The notes beneath the pieces were generated by a model that was not told the DNA's origin, ran no database searches, and saw nothing but the letters and a program-made list of their open reading frames with translations. From JAJTHJ01 sp046316025 (GTDB lineage: Bacteria; Pseudomonadota; Gammaproteobacteria; Burkholderiales; Burkholderiaceae_F), in NCBI GenBank assembly GCA_046316025.1, contig JBKCXU010000115.1, forward strand, positions 1 to 64,000: a stretch of 64,000 bases of DNA, read 5' to 3'. Below are positions 50,230 to 64,000 of this stretch, in pieces (position 1 is the stretch's first letter; each line of letters begins with the position of its first letter). A program made the translations under genes and the position numbers.

Positions 50230-51420
50230 TTGAACCCCGACCTCGCCAAGCTCCAGCCCTATCCGTTCGAGCGGCTGCGCCAGTTGTTTGCGGGCGTCAC
50301 GCCGCCGGCGGACTTGAAGCCGATCAACCTGTCGATCGGTGAGCCGCGGCATCCGACACCGCAATTGATCTTCGACGCGCTGACGTCGGCGCTGCGGGGG
50401 CTGGTCAATTACCCCACCGTCCTCGGCACGTCGCAACTGCGCGAGGCAGTCGCCGGCTGGCTGCAACGTCGCTATGGCTTGCCGACGATCGACCCCGCAA
50501 CCCAGGTGCTGCCGGTACTGGGTTCGCGCGAGGCGCTGTTTTCCTTCGCTCAGGCGGTGGTGGATCGCACGCGGCAGGCGGCGGTGGTGGCCCCCAACCC
50601 GTTCTATCAAATCTACGAGGGCGCGGCGCTGCTGGCCGGCGCCGAGCCGGTGTACCTGCCCACGACCGCGGCCAACGGGTATCGGATGGAGTTCGAGCGG
50701 CTGACGCCCGAGCAATGGCGCGCGGTGCAACTGGTCTACGTCTGCACCCCCGGCAACCCGACCGGCAAGGTGATGACGCTGGACGAGTGGAAAACCTTGT
50801 TCGAACTGGCCGACCGCTACGGCTTCACCATCGCCAGCGACGAGTGCTACTCGGAGATTTACTTCGAAGAAGGCCGCGCGCCGCTCGGTGGGCTGCAAGC
50901 AGCGCGCGCGCTGGGCCGCGACGACTTTGCCCGGCTGGTGGTCTTTGGCAGCCTGTCCAAGCGCTCCAACGCGCCGGGCTTGCGCTCCGGCTATGTGGCG
51001 GGCGACGCGCAAGTGCTGGCGAAGTTCCTGCTCTACCGCACCTACCACGGCAACGCGATGAGCCCGCCGGTGCAGGCCGCGAGCATCGCCGCCTGGAACG
51101 ACGAAGCGCACGTGATCGAAAACCGCCGCCTGTACGCGGCCAAGTTCGCGCAGGCCACGCCGATCATCGCCCACGCGCTGCGCGTGCAGCCGCCGGAGGC
51201 CGCGTTCTATCTGTGGGCGCACACCCGCGGCGACGACGAGACCTACGCAAAACGCCTCTACGCCGAATGCAACGTGACGGTACTGCCCGGCTGCTACCTG
51301 TTGCGCATGCGCGATGGACAGAATCCCGGCGCGGGCTATGTTCGGATCGCCCTGGTAGCGACCGAGGACGAAGTGCTCGAAGCCGCCCACCGAATCGCCC
51401 TGCTCACCGACAGACTTTGA
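50230..51420 (+). CDS. dapC: Succinyldiaminopimelate aminotransferase (DapC)
   Basis: 396 residues from a TTG at 50230, one base after the queF stop, with GGGG upstream; the protein then begins [16 protein letters not shown] like the family. Class I/II PLP aminotransferase: [30 protein letters not shown], and the PLP Lys in [20 protein letters not shown]. It makes N-succinyl-LL-DAP for lysine and peptidoglycan and leads directly into dapD. Confidence 0.94.
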   Translation: MNPDLAKLQPYPFERLRQLFAGVTPPADLKPINLSIGEPRHPTPQLIFDALTSALRGLVNYPTVLGTSQLREAVAGWLQRRYGLPTIDPATQVLPVLGSREALFSFAQAVVDRTRQAAVVAPNPFYQIYEGAALLAGAEPVYLPTTAANGYRMEFERLTPEQWRAVQLVYVCTPGNPTGKVMTLDEWKTLFELADRYGFTIASDECYSEIYFEEGRAPLGGLQAARALGRDDFARLVVFGSLSKRSNAPGLRSGYVAGDAQVLAKFLLYRTYHGNAMSPPVQAASIAAWNDEAHVIENRRLYAAKFAQATPIIAHALRVQPPEAAFYLWAHTRGDDETYAKRLYAECNVTVLPGCYLLRMRDGQNPGAGYVRIALVATEDEVLEAAHRIALLTDRL

Positions 51421-51427
51421 GGACCGA

Positions 51428-52246
51428 ATGGACGCACAAAGCATCATCGAATCCGCGTGGGAACACCGCACGAAGATCAGCCCCGGCGAAGAGCTGGGCG
51501 ATCTGCGCCAGGCGGTCAACCAAACCATCGCCCTGTTGGACGCCGGCAAACTGCGCGTGGCGGAGAAGCGCGACGGCCAGTGGATCGTCCACCAGTGGGT
51601 GAAGAAGGCGGTGCTGCTGTCGTTCCGCCTGCACGACAACCAGATCGCCGAGGCCGGCGGCTACACCCGCTTCTATGACAAGGTGCAGGGCAAGTTTGCC
51701 GGCTACAGCGAGACGGACTTCGTTGCCGGCGGCTTTCGCGTGGTACCGCCGGCGATGGTTCGCCGCGGCGCGTACATCGCCCGCAACGTGGTGCTGATGC
51801 CCTCCTACGTCAACATCGGCGCCTACGTCGATGAAGGCACGATGGTCGACACCTGGGTCACCGTCGGCTCCTGCGCGCAGATCGGCAAGAACGTGCACCT
51901 GTCGGGCGGGGTCGGCATCGGCGGCGTGCTGGAGCCCTTGCAGGCCAACCCGACCGTCATCGGCGACAACTGCTTCATCGGCGCGCGGTCCGAAGTCGTC
52001 GAAGGCGTGATCGTCGAAGACAACTGCGTGCTCGGAATGGGCGTCTACATCGGCCAGAGCACGAAGATCTACGACCGCGCCACCGGCGAGATCCACTACG
52101 GCCGCGTGCCGGAAGGCTCGGTGGTGGTGGCTGGCGGACTGCCCGCCAAGGACGGCTCGCACAGTCTGTACTGCGCGGTGATCGTCAAGCGGGTGGATGC
52201 CGGCACGCGGGCCAAGACGGCGATCAACGAGTTGCTGCGCGCCTGA
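51428..52246 (+). CDS. dapD: Tetrahydrodipicolinate N-succinyltransferase
   Basis: 272 residues. It uses succinyl-CoA to open the DAP pathway. The N-terminal helical domain is followed by a hexapeptide beta-helix ([40 protein letters not shown]) and the conserved [16 protein letters not shown] end. GAGG lies 6 bases before the ATG. It works with DapC and DapE on either side. Confidence 0.97.
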   Translation: MDAQSIIESAWEHRTKISPGEELGDLRQAVNQTIALLDAGKLRVAEKRDGQWIVHQWVKKAVLLSFRLHDNQIAEAGGYTRFYDKVQGKFAGYSETDFVAGGFRVVPPAMVRRGAYIARNVVLMPSYVNIGAYVDEGTMVDTWVTVGSCAQIGKNVHLSGGVGIGGVLEPLQANPTVIGDNCFIGARSEVVEGVIVEDNCVLGMGVYIGQSTKIYDRATGEIHYGRVPEGSVVVAGGLPAKDGSHSLYCAVIVKRVDAGTRAKTAINELLRA

Positions 52247-52255
52247 GACCGTGAC

Positions 52256-52283
52256 TTGCAGCGCGCCGCGCGCTGCGTATGCT
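52256..52283 (+). promoter_or_regulatory. Candidate promoter of the PilT/PilU-type gene
   Basis: TTGCAG (52256-52261), 16-base spacer, TATGCT (52278-52283), 33 bases before the ATG at 52317 in the 70-base gap after dapD. It may give the ATPase separate expression from the dap genes. Confidence 0.35.
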
Positions 52284-52316
52284 CTGAGGCCCTTGAGGTT
52301 GCCTGCGAGGTGTGCG

Positions 52317-55460
<3,144 letters not shown>

Positions 55461-55462
55461 CC

Positions 55463-55545
55463 GTTGTCTGTCGTCCGTTGTCGGTTGACTCTGCCACCTG
55501 AGACCGACTCGCCAAACAGACAACAGAGAACAGGCAACCGACAAC
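55463..55545. repeat. Crossed inverted repeats between prmB and the ABC-F gene
   Basis: GTTGTCTG (55463-55470) pairs with CAGACAAC (55517-55524), and GTTGTCGGTTG (55477-55487) pairs with CAACCGACAAC (55535-55545). The pairs interlock rather than nest. The stretch is less GC-rich than its surroundings and fills nearly the whole gap. Confidence 0.6.
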
Positions 55546-55554
55546 CCCTCGCCC

Positions 55555-57447
<1,893 letters not shown>

Positions 57448-57494
57448 GCATGTAAAGGTCGCTAGAGTGCGCGACATTCAGAACGCCCTCATCC

Positions 57495-57536
57495 GGCGCC
57501 TTCGGCGCCACCCTCTCCCACTGATGTGGGAGAGGG
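57495..57536. terminator. Palindromic repeat with terminator-like hairpin
   Basis: GGCGCC-TTC-GGCGCC (57495-57509) and CCCTCTCCCAC-TGAT-GTGGGAGAGGG (57511-57536), the latter a perfect 11-base stem followed by TTTT. It belongs to the GC-rich repeat family and probably stops transcription after the ABC-F gene. A similar TGAT loop recurs at 59620. Confidence 0.65.
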
Positions 57537-57668
57537 TTTTCTCCCCTCGCCCGCATCAGCGGGGCGGAGGCGGGCTTTCGCAAAGCGCAAGCTTTGCGCC
57601 GCTGGAGCGACGCGCGCCTGCCAGCGCGCGGCTCCGGGGCCTCGGGTGAGAGCCAAGCGGCGCCGCGA

Positions 57669-58874
57669 ATGAAGACGACTTCAGTACGTGCCCAGCCGTT
57701 GGCCGGTCTGCGCATCCTCGACCTGACGCGCCTGCTGCCCGGCCCGGTCGCGACCATGCACCTCGCGGACTTTGGCGCCGACGTGATCAAGGTCGAGGAC
57801 ACCGGCGCCGGCGACTATCTGCGCGACTTCGAGCCGCAGGTCACCAACGCCCGCGGCGAGCGCGTGAACCCCGCCTACGAGGCACTGAACCGCGGCAAGC
57901 GCTCGATCGCGCTGGATCTCAAACAAGCCTCGGGCCGCGAGGCTTTGCTCAAGCTCGTCGATGGCGCAGACGCCTTGCTCGAAAGCTTCCGCCCCGGCGT
58001 ACTCGAACGGCTGGGCTTGGGCTGGGACGTGCTGCACGCGCGCAACCCGCGGCTGGTGCTGTGCTCGATCACCGGCTACGGCGCCAGTGGCCCGCTCGCT
58101 CGGGCGGCGGGCCACGATCTGAACTACGCGGCACTCGCCGGTGTGCTCGACCAGAACCGTGCGCAGGGCGTACCTGCCGTGCCCAATCTGCAAACCGGCG
58201 ACGTGCTCGGTGGCGCTCTTTCGGCCCTGTCTACGCTGCTGATCGCGCTGCTTGCCGCGCAGCGCAAGGGCCTGGGCCGCTGCGTGGACGTGAGCATGAC
58301 CGATGGCCTGCTGATGCACCACGTCTTTCCACATGCCGACCTCGACGCGGGCGTGGCGCCGCAGGCGGAGCGGACGCTGTTGACCGGCGGCGTGGCCTGT
58401 TACCGCGTGTACCAAACCGCCGACCGCTTGTATCTCGCAGTGGGGGCGCTGGAACTGAAGTTCTGGCAGACCTTCTGCGACGCAGTCGGCCTGCCCGAAC
58501 TCAAGGAGCGCCACTGGACGCTGGGCGAGGCGCCCGGCAGTGCGGCGGCGCTAGAGAGCATCGAGCGCGTGGGCGCGCGGCTGGCCGAGCGTAGTCGCGC
58601 CGAGTGGGAACAGGTTTTTGCGAAGGTCGATGCCTGCGTGACCCCCGTGTTGTCGCCGGCGGAAGCCTTGCATCACCCGCAGGCGGTCGCGCGCGGCTTG
58701 CGCCACCAGATGGGCGAGGCCACCGCGCTCGGGCCGCTGGCGCAGATGAGCGAACACGACTTCGCCGTCCGCCCCGCGCCGCGTGCCGGCGAACACACCG
58801 CCGAGGTCCTGCGCGAAGTGGGCTACGACACCACCGCCATCGACCGCCTGCTGGCCGCGGGTGCGGCGCGATGA
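57669..58874 (+). CDS. CaiB/BaiF family CoA-transferase or acyl-CoA racemase
   Basis: 401 residues from the ATG at 57669. Class III CoA-transferase fold: LAGLRILDLTRLLPGPVATM, DVIKVEDTGAGDYLR, LNRGKRSIALDLK, and the probable catalytic Asp in LQTGDVLGGALSAL. The length and sequence are close to alpha-methylacyl-CoA racemases, so it may epimerise branched acyl-CoA rather than move CoA. It overlaps the phosphatase gene as ATGA. Confidence 0.9.
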   Translation: MKTTSVRAQPLAGLRILDLTRLLPGPVATMHLADFGADVIKVEDTGAGDYLRDFEPQVTNARGERVNPAYEALNRGKRSIALDLKQASGREALLKLVDGADALLESFRPGVLERLGLGWDVLHARNPRLVLCSITGYGASGPLARAAGHDLNYAALAGVLDQNRAQGVPAVPNLQTGDVLGGALSALSTLLIALLAAQRKGLGRCVDVSMTDGLLMHHVFPHADLDAGVAPQAERTLLTGGVACYRVYQTADRLYLAVGALELKFWQTFCDAVGLPELKERHWTLGEAPGSAAALESIERVGARLAERSRAEWEQVFAKVDACVTPVLSPAEALHHPQAVARGLRHQMGEATALGPLAQMSEHDFAVRPAPRAGEHTAEVLREVGYDTTAIDRLLAAGAAR

Positions 58875-59650
58875 TCGAGCGCCGCCGCATCCTGCTGATG
58901 CGCCACGGCGCGGTCGAGTACTTCGACACCGATGGCCGGCCCTACCCGCCAGATGACGTGCCGTTGACCGACAGCGGTGTTGCGCAGGCGCGCGGCGTGG
59001 GCCGCGCACTCGCCGGCGCGGGCGTGAGCATCGACCGCGCAATCACCAGCGGCCTGATGCGCACGCGCGCGACCGCGCAAGCCGTTCTCGACACCGCCGG
59101 CCTTGCGCCGCCGCTCGAACACTGGCCGCAGTTCGAGGAGATCCGCCCCGGCCGCCTGTCCGCGATCCCCGAGCAAGAGTTGCGCGCTGCCTTCATTGGC
59201 GCCTTCGAAGGGCCGGTGCCGCACGAGACTCAATTCCTCGGTGGCGAAACCATCGGCGCACTGCTCGACCGCGTGCTGCCCGCCCTGCAGCGCTTGCTTG
59301 CTGCCTCGGATTGGGACACCACGTTGCTGGTGCTGCACGGCGGCGTGAACCGCGCGCTGCTGTCCTGGTTCCTGACCGGGCAGCCGGTTTTCCTCGGCGG
59401 GCTGGCGCAGGACCCGGGGTGCCTGAACATCGTCGACGTAGGCCCGACGCCCGCAACCAGCGTGCTGCGCGTGCTGAACTTCTGCCCGCTCGATCCGCTG
59501 CAAACCGGCACGCGGCTGTCCACGATGGAAGAACTGCTGCACAAGTACCTGACGCTGCGCAGCCGGTCCGCCCTCACCCCCGACCCCCCGGATCAAGTCC
59601 GGGGCCGGCTCTCTCCCGCTGATGCGGGCGAGGGGAGAAAGACTTCATGA
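58871..59650 (+). CDS. Histidine phosphatase (phosphoglycerate-mutase-like) family protein
   Basis: 259 residues from the ATG at 58871. Phosphohistidine motif LLMRHGAVEYF, ITSGLMRTRATAQAV and the second His in LLVLHGGVNRALL. Target unknown; a small phosphorylated metabolite is likely. The last ~27 residues (from ALTPDPPD) are encoded by a copy of the GC-rich repeat and are unlikely to be part of the fold. It overlaps the kinase gene by 4 bases. Confidence 0.88.
   Translation: MIERRRILLMRHGAVEYFDTDGRPYPPDDVPLTDSGVAQARGVGRALAGAGVSIDRAITSGLMRTRATAQAVLDTAGLAPPLEHWPQFEEIRPGRLSAIPEQELRAAFIGAFEGPVPHETQFLGGETIGALLDRVLPALQRLLAASDWDTTLLVLHGGVNRALLSWFLTGQPVFLGGLAQDPGCLNIVDVGPTPATSVLRVLNFCPLDPLQTGTRLSTMEELLHKYLTLRSRSALTPDPPDQVRGRLSPADAGEGRKTS
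59571..59635. repeat. GC-rich palindromic repeat inside a coding end
   Basis: CCCTCACCCC lead, CCCCGGA-TCAAG-TCCGGGG hairpin (59586-59604), then CTCTCCCGC-TGAT-GCGGGCGAG (59611-59632). It is read through as the C-terminus of the histidine phosphatase. Confidence 0.7.
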
Positions 59651-60696
59651 GCCAACTGCAAGAGATCAGCGACCGCCACCGCTTCGACTCCGCTCGGCTC
59701 GCGGCGCATCTCGAGCGTCATCTGCCGGGCTTTGCCGGCCCCTTGACGGTCAAGCAGTTTCAGGGCGGGCAGTCCAACCCAACTTATCTGCTTACAACCG
59801 ACACCGGCTCCTGGGTGATGCGCAGCAAGCCGGGGCCGGTGGCCAAGCTGCTGCCCTCGGCGCACGCGATCGAGCGCGAGTTCCACGTGATGCGCGCGCT
59901 GGCAGCGCAAGACATCCCGGTGCCGGCCACCGCATTGCTGTGCGAGGACGAGGCGGTGATCGGCCGCGCCTTTTACGTGATGGAGCACGTGCAGGGCCGC
60001 ATCTTCTGGGACCCACGGCTGCCCGACCTGACGCCCGCGGAGCGCGCGGTGCTCTACGACGAGATGATCCGCGTGCTGGCCGCCCTGCACCGCGTGGACG
60101 TGGAGCGCGCCGGGCTGGCCGACTACGGCCGCGCGGGCAACTATTTCGAGCGGCAGATCGGCCGCTGGAGCAAGCAGTACCGCGCATCGGAAACCGAGGC
60201 CATCGCGGCGATGGATCGCCTGATCGACTGGCTGCCCGCGCACTTGCCACCGGGAGAAGAAACGACCGTCGTGCACGGCGACTACCGTCTCGACAACCTG
60301 ATCTTTCACCCGACCGAGCCGCGCGTGCTGGCGATCCTCGATTGGGAACTATCAACGCTTGGTCACCCGCTGGCCGACTTCAGCTATCACTGCATGGCCT
60401 GGCATATCCCGCCGGGCGCCTTTCGCGGCATGGCGGGCGTTGACCTCGCCGCGCTCGGCATCCCGAGCGAAGCCGAGTACGTCGCCCGCTACTGCGAGCG
60501 CACCGGTCGCGCGCCGATTGCCGCCGGCGACTGGAACTTCTACCTCGCCTACAACCTGTTCCGCATCGCGGCCATCCTGCAAGGCGTGTACAAGCGCGCC
60601 ACCGAGGGCCTGGCCTCATCCGACAACGCGCTGCAAGCGGGCAAGAACGCGCGCGCGCTGGCTGAACTCGGTTGGGGGTTTGCGCAGCAGGCGTGA
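59647..60696 (+). CDS. APH-type kinase (ACAD10/11 N-domain-like, LvaA-like)
   Basis: 349 residues. Aminoglycoside-phosphotransferase fold: N-lobe KQFQGGQSNPTYLLTT, catalytic loop VVHGDYRLDNLIFHP near 218 and metal Asp AILDWELSTLGHPLAD. The latter two match the kinase domain fused to acyl-CoA dehydrogenase in animal ACAD10/ACAD11, and LvaA of Pseudomonas putida, which phosphorylates 4-hydroxyacyl-CoA. It is not an antibiotic-resistance enzyme. The dehydrogenase half is encoded separately at 62470. Confidence 0.88.
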   Translation: MSQLQEISDRHRFDSARLAAHLERHLPGFAGPLTVKQFQGGQSNPTYLLTTDTGSWVMRSKPGPVAKLLPSAHAIEREFHVMRALAAQDIPVPATALLCEDEAVIGRAFYVMEHVQGRIFWDPRLPDLTPAERAVLYDEMIRVLAALHRVDVERAGLADYGRAGNYFERQIGRWSKQYRASETEAIAAMDRLIDWLPAHLPPGEETTVVHGDYRLDNLIFHPTEPRVLAILDWELSTLGHPLADFSYHCMAWHIPPGAFRGMAGVDLAALGIPSEAEYVARYCERTGRAPIAAGDWNFYLAYNLFRIAAILQGVYKRATEGLASSDNALQAGKNARALAELGWGFAQQA

Positions 60697-60713
60697 GCAA
60701 GCTCTACTTGCTC
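60695..60713. terminator. Hairpin over two convergent stop codons
   Basis: GAGCAAG (60695-60701) and CTTGCTC (60707-60713) are perfect inverted repeats that overlap the stops of the kinase and SRPBCC genes. With no T tract it would be a weak two-way terminator. Confidence 0.3.
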
Positions 60714-61264
60714 TGCTCCTGCATCTTGCGCAACTGGTTCAGCCACTCGGTCCAGTCGATGGGGCCGGTCACGAAGCGCTTTTGCAGATTGGCGAGCACA
60801 GTGGGCCAGACGCGGTCGAAGTAGGTGTACGCCTTGTCCCATTCGCCGCCCTCGCCCCAACCGGCGTGCGTGAGCCGCACGCGCGTTTGGGTGGGGCTCA
60901 CCGGCTCGAAGCGCAGCACCACAAAGGTCCGCTGCTGCCGCACCTCCGGCAGCTGGGGCGGCGCGTTCCAGTCGAAGGACAGCATCTTCATCGGCTGGAT
61001 CGCCATGACCCGCATGTAATCCGCGCCTCTCTGGCCGATCGACGCCAGCGGGTTGATGTAGACGTGAAACGCCCCGCCCGGCCGCGCTTCGATTTCCGCT
61101 GCCGGGGCAAAGAAGCTCACGATGCCTTCGCGCGTCGTCCACGCGTCCCACACCTGTTGCAGCGGTGCATCGACGACGACTTCCTTTTCGATCGTGCGCT
61201 CGACGGCCTGCGCAACGCCTGCGACCAGCAGGGCCAGACAGATCGACAGAACCTTTTGCAGCAT
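60704..61264 (-). CDS. Exported SRPBCC/AHSA1-domain protein
   Basis: 186 residues from the ATG at 61264. Signal peptide LQKVLSICLALLVAGVAQA, then an AHSA1-like START fold (VVVDAPLQQVWDAWTTREGI, VRLTHAGWGEGGEWDKAYTYF). Most AHSA1 proteins are cytoplasmic, so a secreted form is less common. Ligand unknown. It follows the oxidoreductase gene by 11 bases on the minus strand. Confidence 0.82.
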   Translation of the reverse strand: MLQKVLSICLALLVAGVAQAVERTIEKEVVVDAPLQQVWDAWTTREGIVSFFAPAAEIEARPGGAFHVYINPLASIGQRGADYMRVMAIQPMKMLSFDWNAPPQLPEVRQQRTFVVLRFEPVSPTQTRVRLTHAGWGEGGEWDKAYTYFDRVWPTVLANLQKRFVTGPIDWTEWLNQLRKMQEQSK

Positions 61265-61275
61265 GGTGCTTCCAA

Positions 61276-62250
61276 TCAAGGGCGGAGCACCAGCTTGCCC
61301 ACGGCACGCCGCTCCAGCAAGTCCGCCAACGCGCGAGGCGCTTCGGCCAGTGGGTAGACCCTGCCGATGTGCGGCTTGAGCCGGCCCTGCGCGAGCGCGT
61401 CGAAAAGCTCCGCCAGCATCGCCGCGTTGGCGCGCGGCTCACGCTTGGCGAACTCGCCCCAAAAGACGCCGACCGCGCTTGCCCCCTTGAGCAGCAACAG
61501 ATTGGCCGGCAATTGCGGGATCTCGCCGGCCGCAAAGCCCACAACCAGCAACCGGCCGCGCCAGGCGAGCAGGCGCAGCGCGTCGTCAGTGACCCTGCCG
61601 CCGACGGGGTCGTACACCACATCCGCGCCGTGGCCCTCGGTGGCGGTCTTGACCGCGTCGCGCCAGCCCGGTTGCGAGTAGTCCACCAAGACGTCCGCGC
61701 CGTGCTCTCGCGCCGCCGCCAGCTTGTCTGCGCTCGATGCTGCCGCGACCACCCGCGCACCGGCCAACTTGCCCAATTCCACCGCGGCCAGACCGACCCC
61801 GCCGCCGGCGCCCAGGACGAGCAGCGTCTCCCCGGTCTTCAACTGGCCGCGGTCGAGCAGCGCGTGCTGCGAGGTCGCGAAGGTCAGGGTGAAGGCCGCG
61901 GCTACCTCGTCGCTCACGCTGGGAGGCAGGCGCACCGCGTGCGTGGCCGGCGCGCACACGAACTCTGCAAAGCCGCCCAGCCCGACAAAGGCCACCACGC
62001 GCTCGCCGATGCGCTGCGCGTCCACGCCCTCGCCCACCGCATCGACCGTGCCCGCCACTTCCGTACCGGGAACGAAGGGCAGCGGCGGCTGCAACTGGTA
62101 CTTCTTCTGCACGATCAGCGCGTCGGGAAAGTTGACCCCAGCCGCCGCGACCTTGATCCGCACCTCGCCCGCAGCGGGCTGCGGCAGCGGTAGTTCCGCC
62201 AGTTGCAGTTGGTCGGGCATGCCCCAGCGCACGCAGTGGATGGCTTTCAT
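61276..62250 (-). CDS. NADPH:quinone oxidoreductase family protein
   Basis: 324 residues. Zinc-free medium-chain dehydrogenase/reductase: MKAIHCVRWGMPDQLQL, AGVNFPDALIVQKKYQLQPP, FVPGTEVAGTVDAVGEGV and the NADPH site LVLGAGGGVGLAAVELGKLAGA. The substrate may be a quinone or an enone such as an enoyl derivative. Divergent from the acyl-CoA dehydrogenase, with a repeat in between. Confidence 0.9.
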   Translation of the reverse strand: MKAIHCVRWGMPDQLQLAELPLPQPAAGEVRIKVAAAGVNFPDALIVQKKYQLQPPLPFVPGTEVAGTVDAVGEGVDAQRIGERVVAFVGLGGFAEFVCAPATHAVRLPPSVSDEVAAAFTLTFATSQHALLDRGQLKTGETLLVLGAGGGVGLAAVELGKLAGARVVAAASSADKLAAAREHGADVLVDYSQPGWRDAVKTATEGHGADVVYDPVGGRVTDDALRLLAWRGRLLVVGFAAGEIPQLPANLLLLKGASAVGVFWGEFAKREPRANAAMLAELFDALAQGRLKPHIGRVYPLAEAPRALADLLERRAVGKLVLRP

Positions 62251-62311
62251 GGCTTGTCCTCGTCGTTGCCGATCCGCGAGTTGGAAGTCTTCGCTTCGTT
62301 GGTTGCGGTCT

Positions 62312-62399
62312 TTCCTCACCCGGCGCTTCGCGCCACCCTCCCCCGGAGGGGGAGGGTTAAAGCCCCTCTCCCACCGGGAGAGGGGTTGGGGTGAGGGAA
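62312..62399. repeat. GC-rich palindromic repeat, long copy
   Basis: TTCCTCACCC at one end pairs with GGGTGAGGGAA at the other. Inside are GGCGC-TTC-GCGCC, ACCCTCCCCC-GGA-GGGGGAGGGT and CCCCTCTCCC-ACC-GGGAGAGGGG. The copy fills the gap between the divergent oxidoreductase and acyl-CoA dehydrogenase genes and leaves about 60-70 bases on each side for promoters. Confidence 0.8.
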
Positions 62400-62469
62400 G
62401 ACCGCCAGAAGCGAAGACGAGAACCGCGACTCGCTGCGCTATTCTGCCCGCAGCCCCCGGAGACACCGC

Positions 62470-63735
<1,266 letters not shown>

Positions 63736-63737
63736 CC

Positions 63738-64000
63738 ATGATCGACCTGTACTCCTGGCCGACCCCCAACGGCCACAAGATCCACATCATGCTGGAAGAG
63801 TGCGCGCTGCCGTACAACGTACACGCGGTGGACATCGGCGCCGGCGACCAGTTCAAGCCGGACTTTTTGAAGATCAGCCCAAACAACAAGATTCCGGCGC
63901 TGGTGGATAGCGACGGGCCGGACGGCAAGCCGATCTCGATCTTCGAAAGCGGCGCCATCCTGATCTACCTCGCTGGCAAGACCGGTAAGTTCCTGCCCGC
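63738..64000 (+). CDS. Glutathione S-transferase (YfcG/Nu-like), cut by window end
   Basis: 87 codons visible. Thioredoxin-like N-domain: MIDLYSWPTPNGHKIHIML, SPNNKIPALVDSDG with the cis-Pro, and FESGAILIYLAGKTGKF for the glutathione gamma-glutamyl contact. SWPTPNGHK is typical of the YfcG/YghU-type GSTs. GAGGAG lies upstream and it follows the acyl-CoA dehydrogenase by 2 bases, so it is co-transcribed with it. Confidence 0.9.
   Translation, partial: MIDLYSWPTPNGHKIHIMLEECALPYNVHAVDIGAGDQFKPDFLKISPNNKIPALVDSDGPDGKPISIFESGAILIYLAGKTGKFLP

Noticed and set aside
59647..60696. Aminoglycoside resistance gene
   Set aside because: The APH fold is of the ACAD10/11 and LvaA type and lies in a CoA-metabolism cluster.

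Overview
The window comes from a GC-rich betaproteobacterium. Two gene orders point to Burkholderiales, Rhodocyclales or a near relative: rpsB-tsf-pyrH-frr-uppS-cdsA-dxr-rseP-bamA-skp-lpxD-fabZ-lpxA-lpxB-rnhB, and smc-zipA-ligA with queF and the dap genes. I cannot name a species from sequence alone. No tRNA, rRNA or CRISPR array was seen.

Region 1 (1 to about 9,678) is one end of a genomic island inserted at the 3' end of guaA; the other end lies left of position 1. It carries a truncated sigma-70-like factor, an AlpA-type regulator, an unknown TPR protein, an abortive-infection (AbiJ/Abi_C-type, HEPN-like) protein, a UvrD-like helicase, an OLD-type ATPase-TOPRIM nuclease and a P4-type tyrosine integrase. 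Nuclease and helicase overlap and form a Gabija-like (class 2 OLD) anti-phage module; the Abi protein follows on the same strand. Between integrase and guaA lie two families of short phased repeats that look like an att-site and integrase control region.

Region 2 (9,679-23,400) is core: guaBA, a DUF4124 protein, rnfH-ratA divergent from smpB, an exonuclease with a small partner, a cNMP/CBS/DUF294 protein with a 33-residue membrane peptide, paraslipin and NfeD, a cyclopropane-fatty-acid synthase, an rRNA/tRNA methyltransferase, rnhB and lpxB.

Region 3 (22,200-35,970) is the long minus-strand operon for translation factors, isoprenoid and phospholipid precursors, outer-membrane assembly and lipid A, from the rpsB promoter near 35,970 to the methyltransferase at 20,879. 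Genes mostly abut or overlap by 4 bases, with a probable attenuator between rpsB and tsf. Divergently lie map and glnD.

Region 4 (39,525-55,460): two secreted or anchored hydrolases, def, mtnP, ligA, a ZipA-like protein and smc on the minus strand; queF, dapC, dapD, a PilT/PilU-type ATPase, dapE and prmB on the plus strand from a shared promoter area near 49,760.

Region 5 (55,555-64,000): a YheS-like ABC-F protein, then a CoA-metabolism cluster: CaiB-type CoA-transferase, histidine phosphatase, APH-type kinase, SRPBCC protein, quinone oxidoreductase, ACAD11-type acyl-CoA dehydrogenase and a GST cut by the window edge. A family of GC-rich palindromic repeats sits in five places in regions 3-5, once inside the coding end of the histidine phosphatase.
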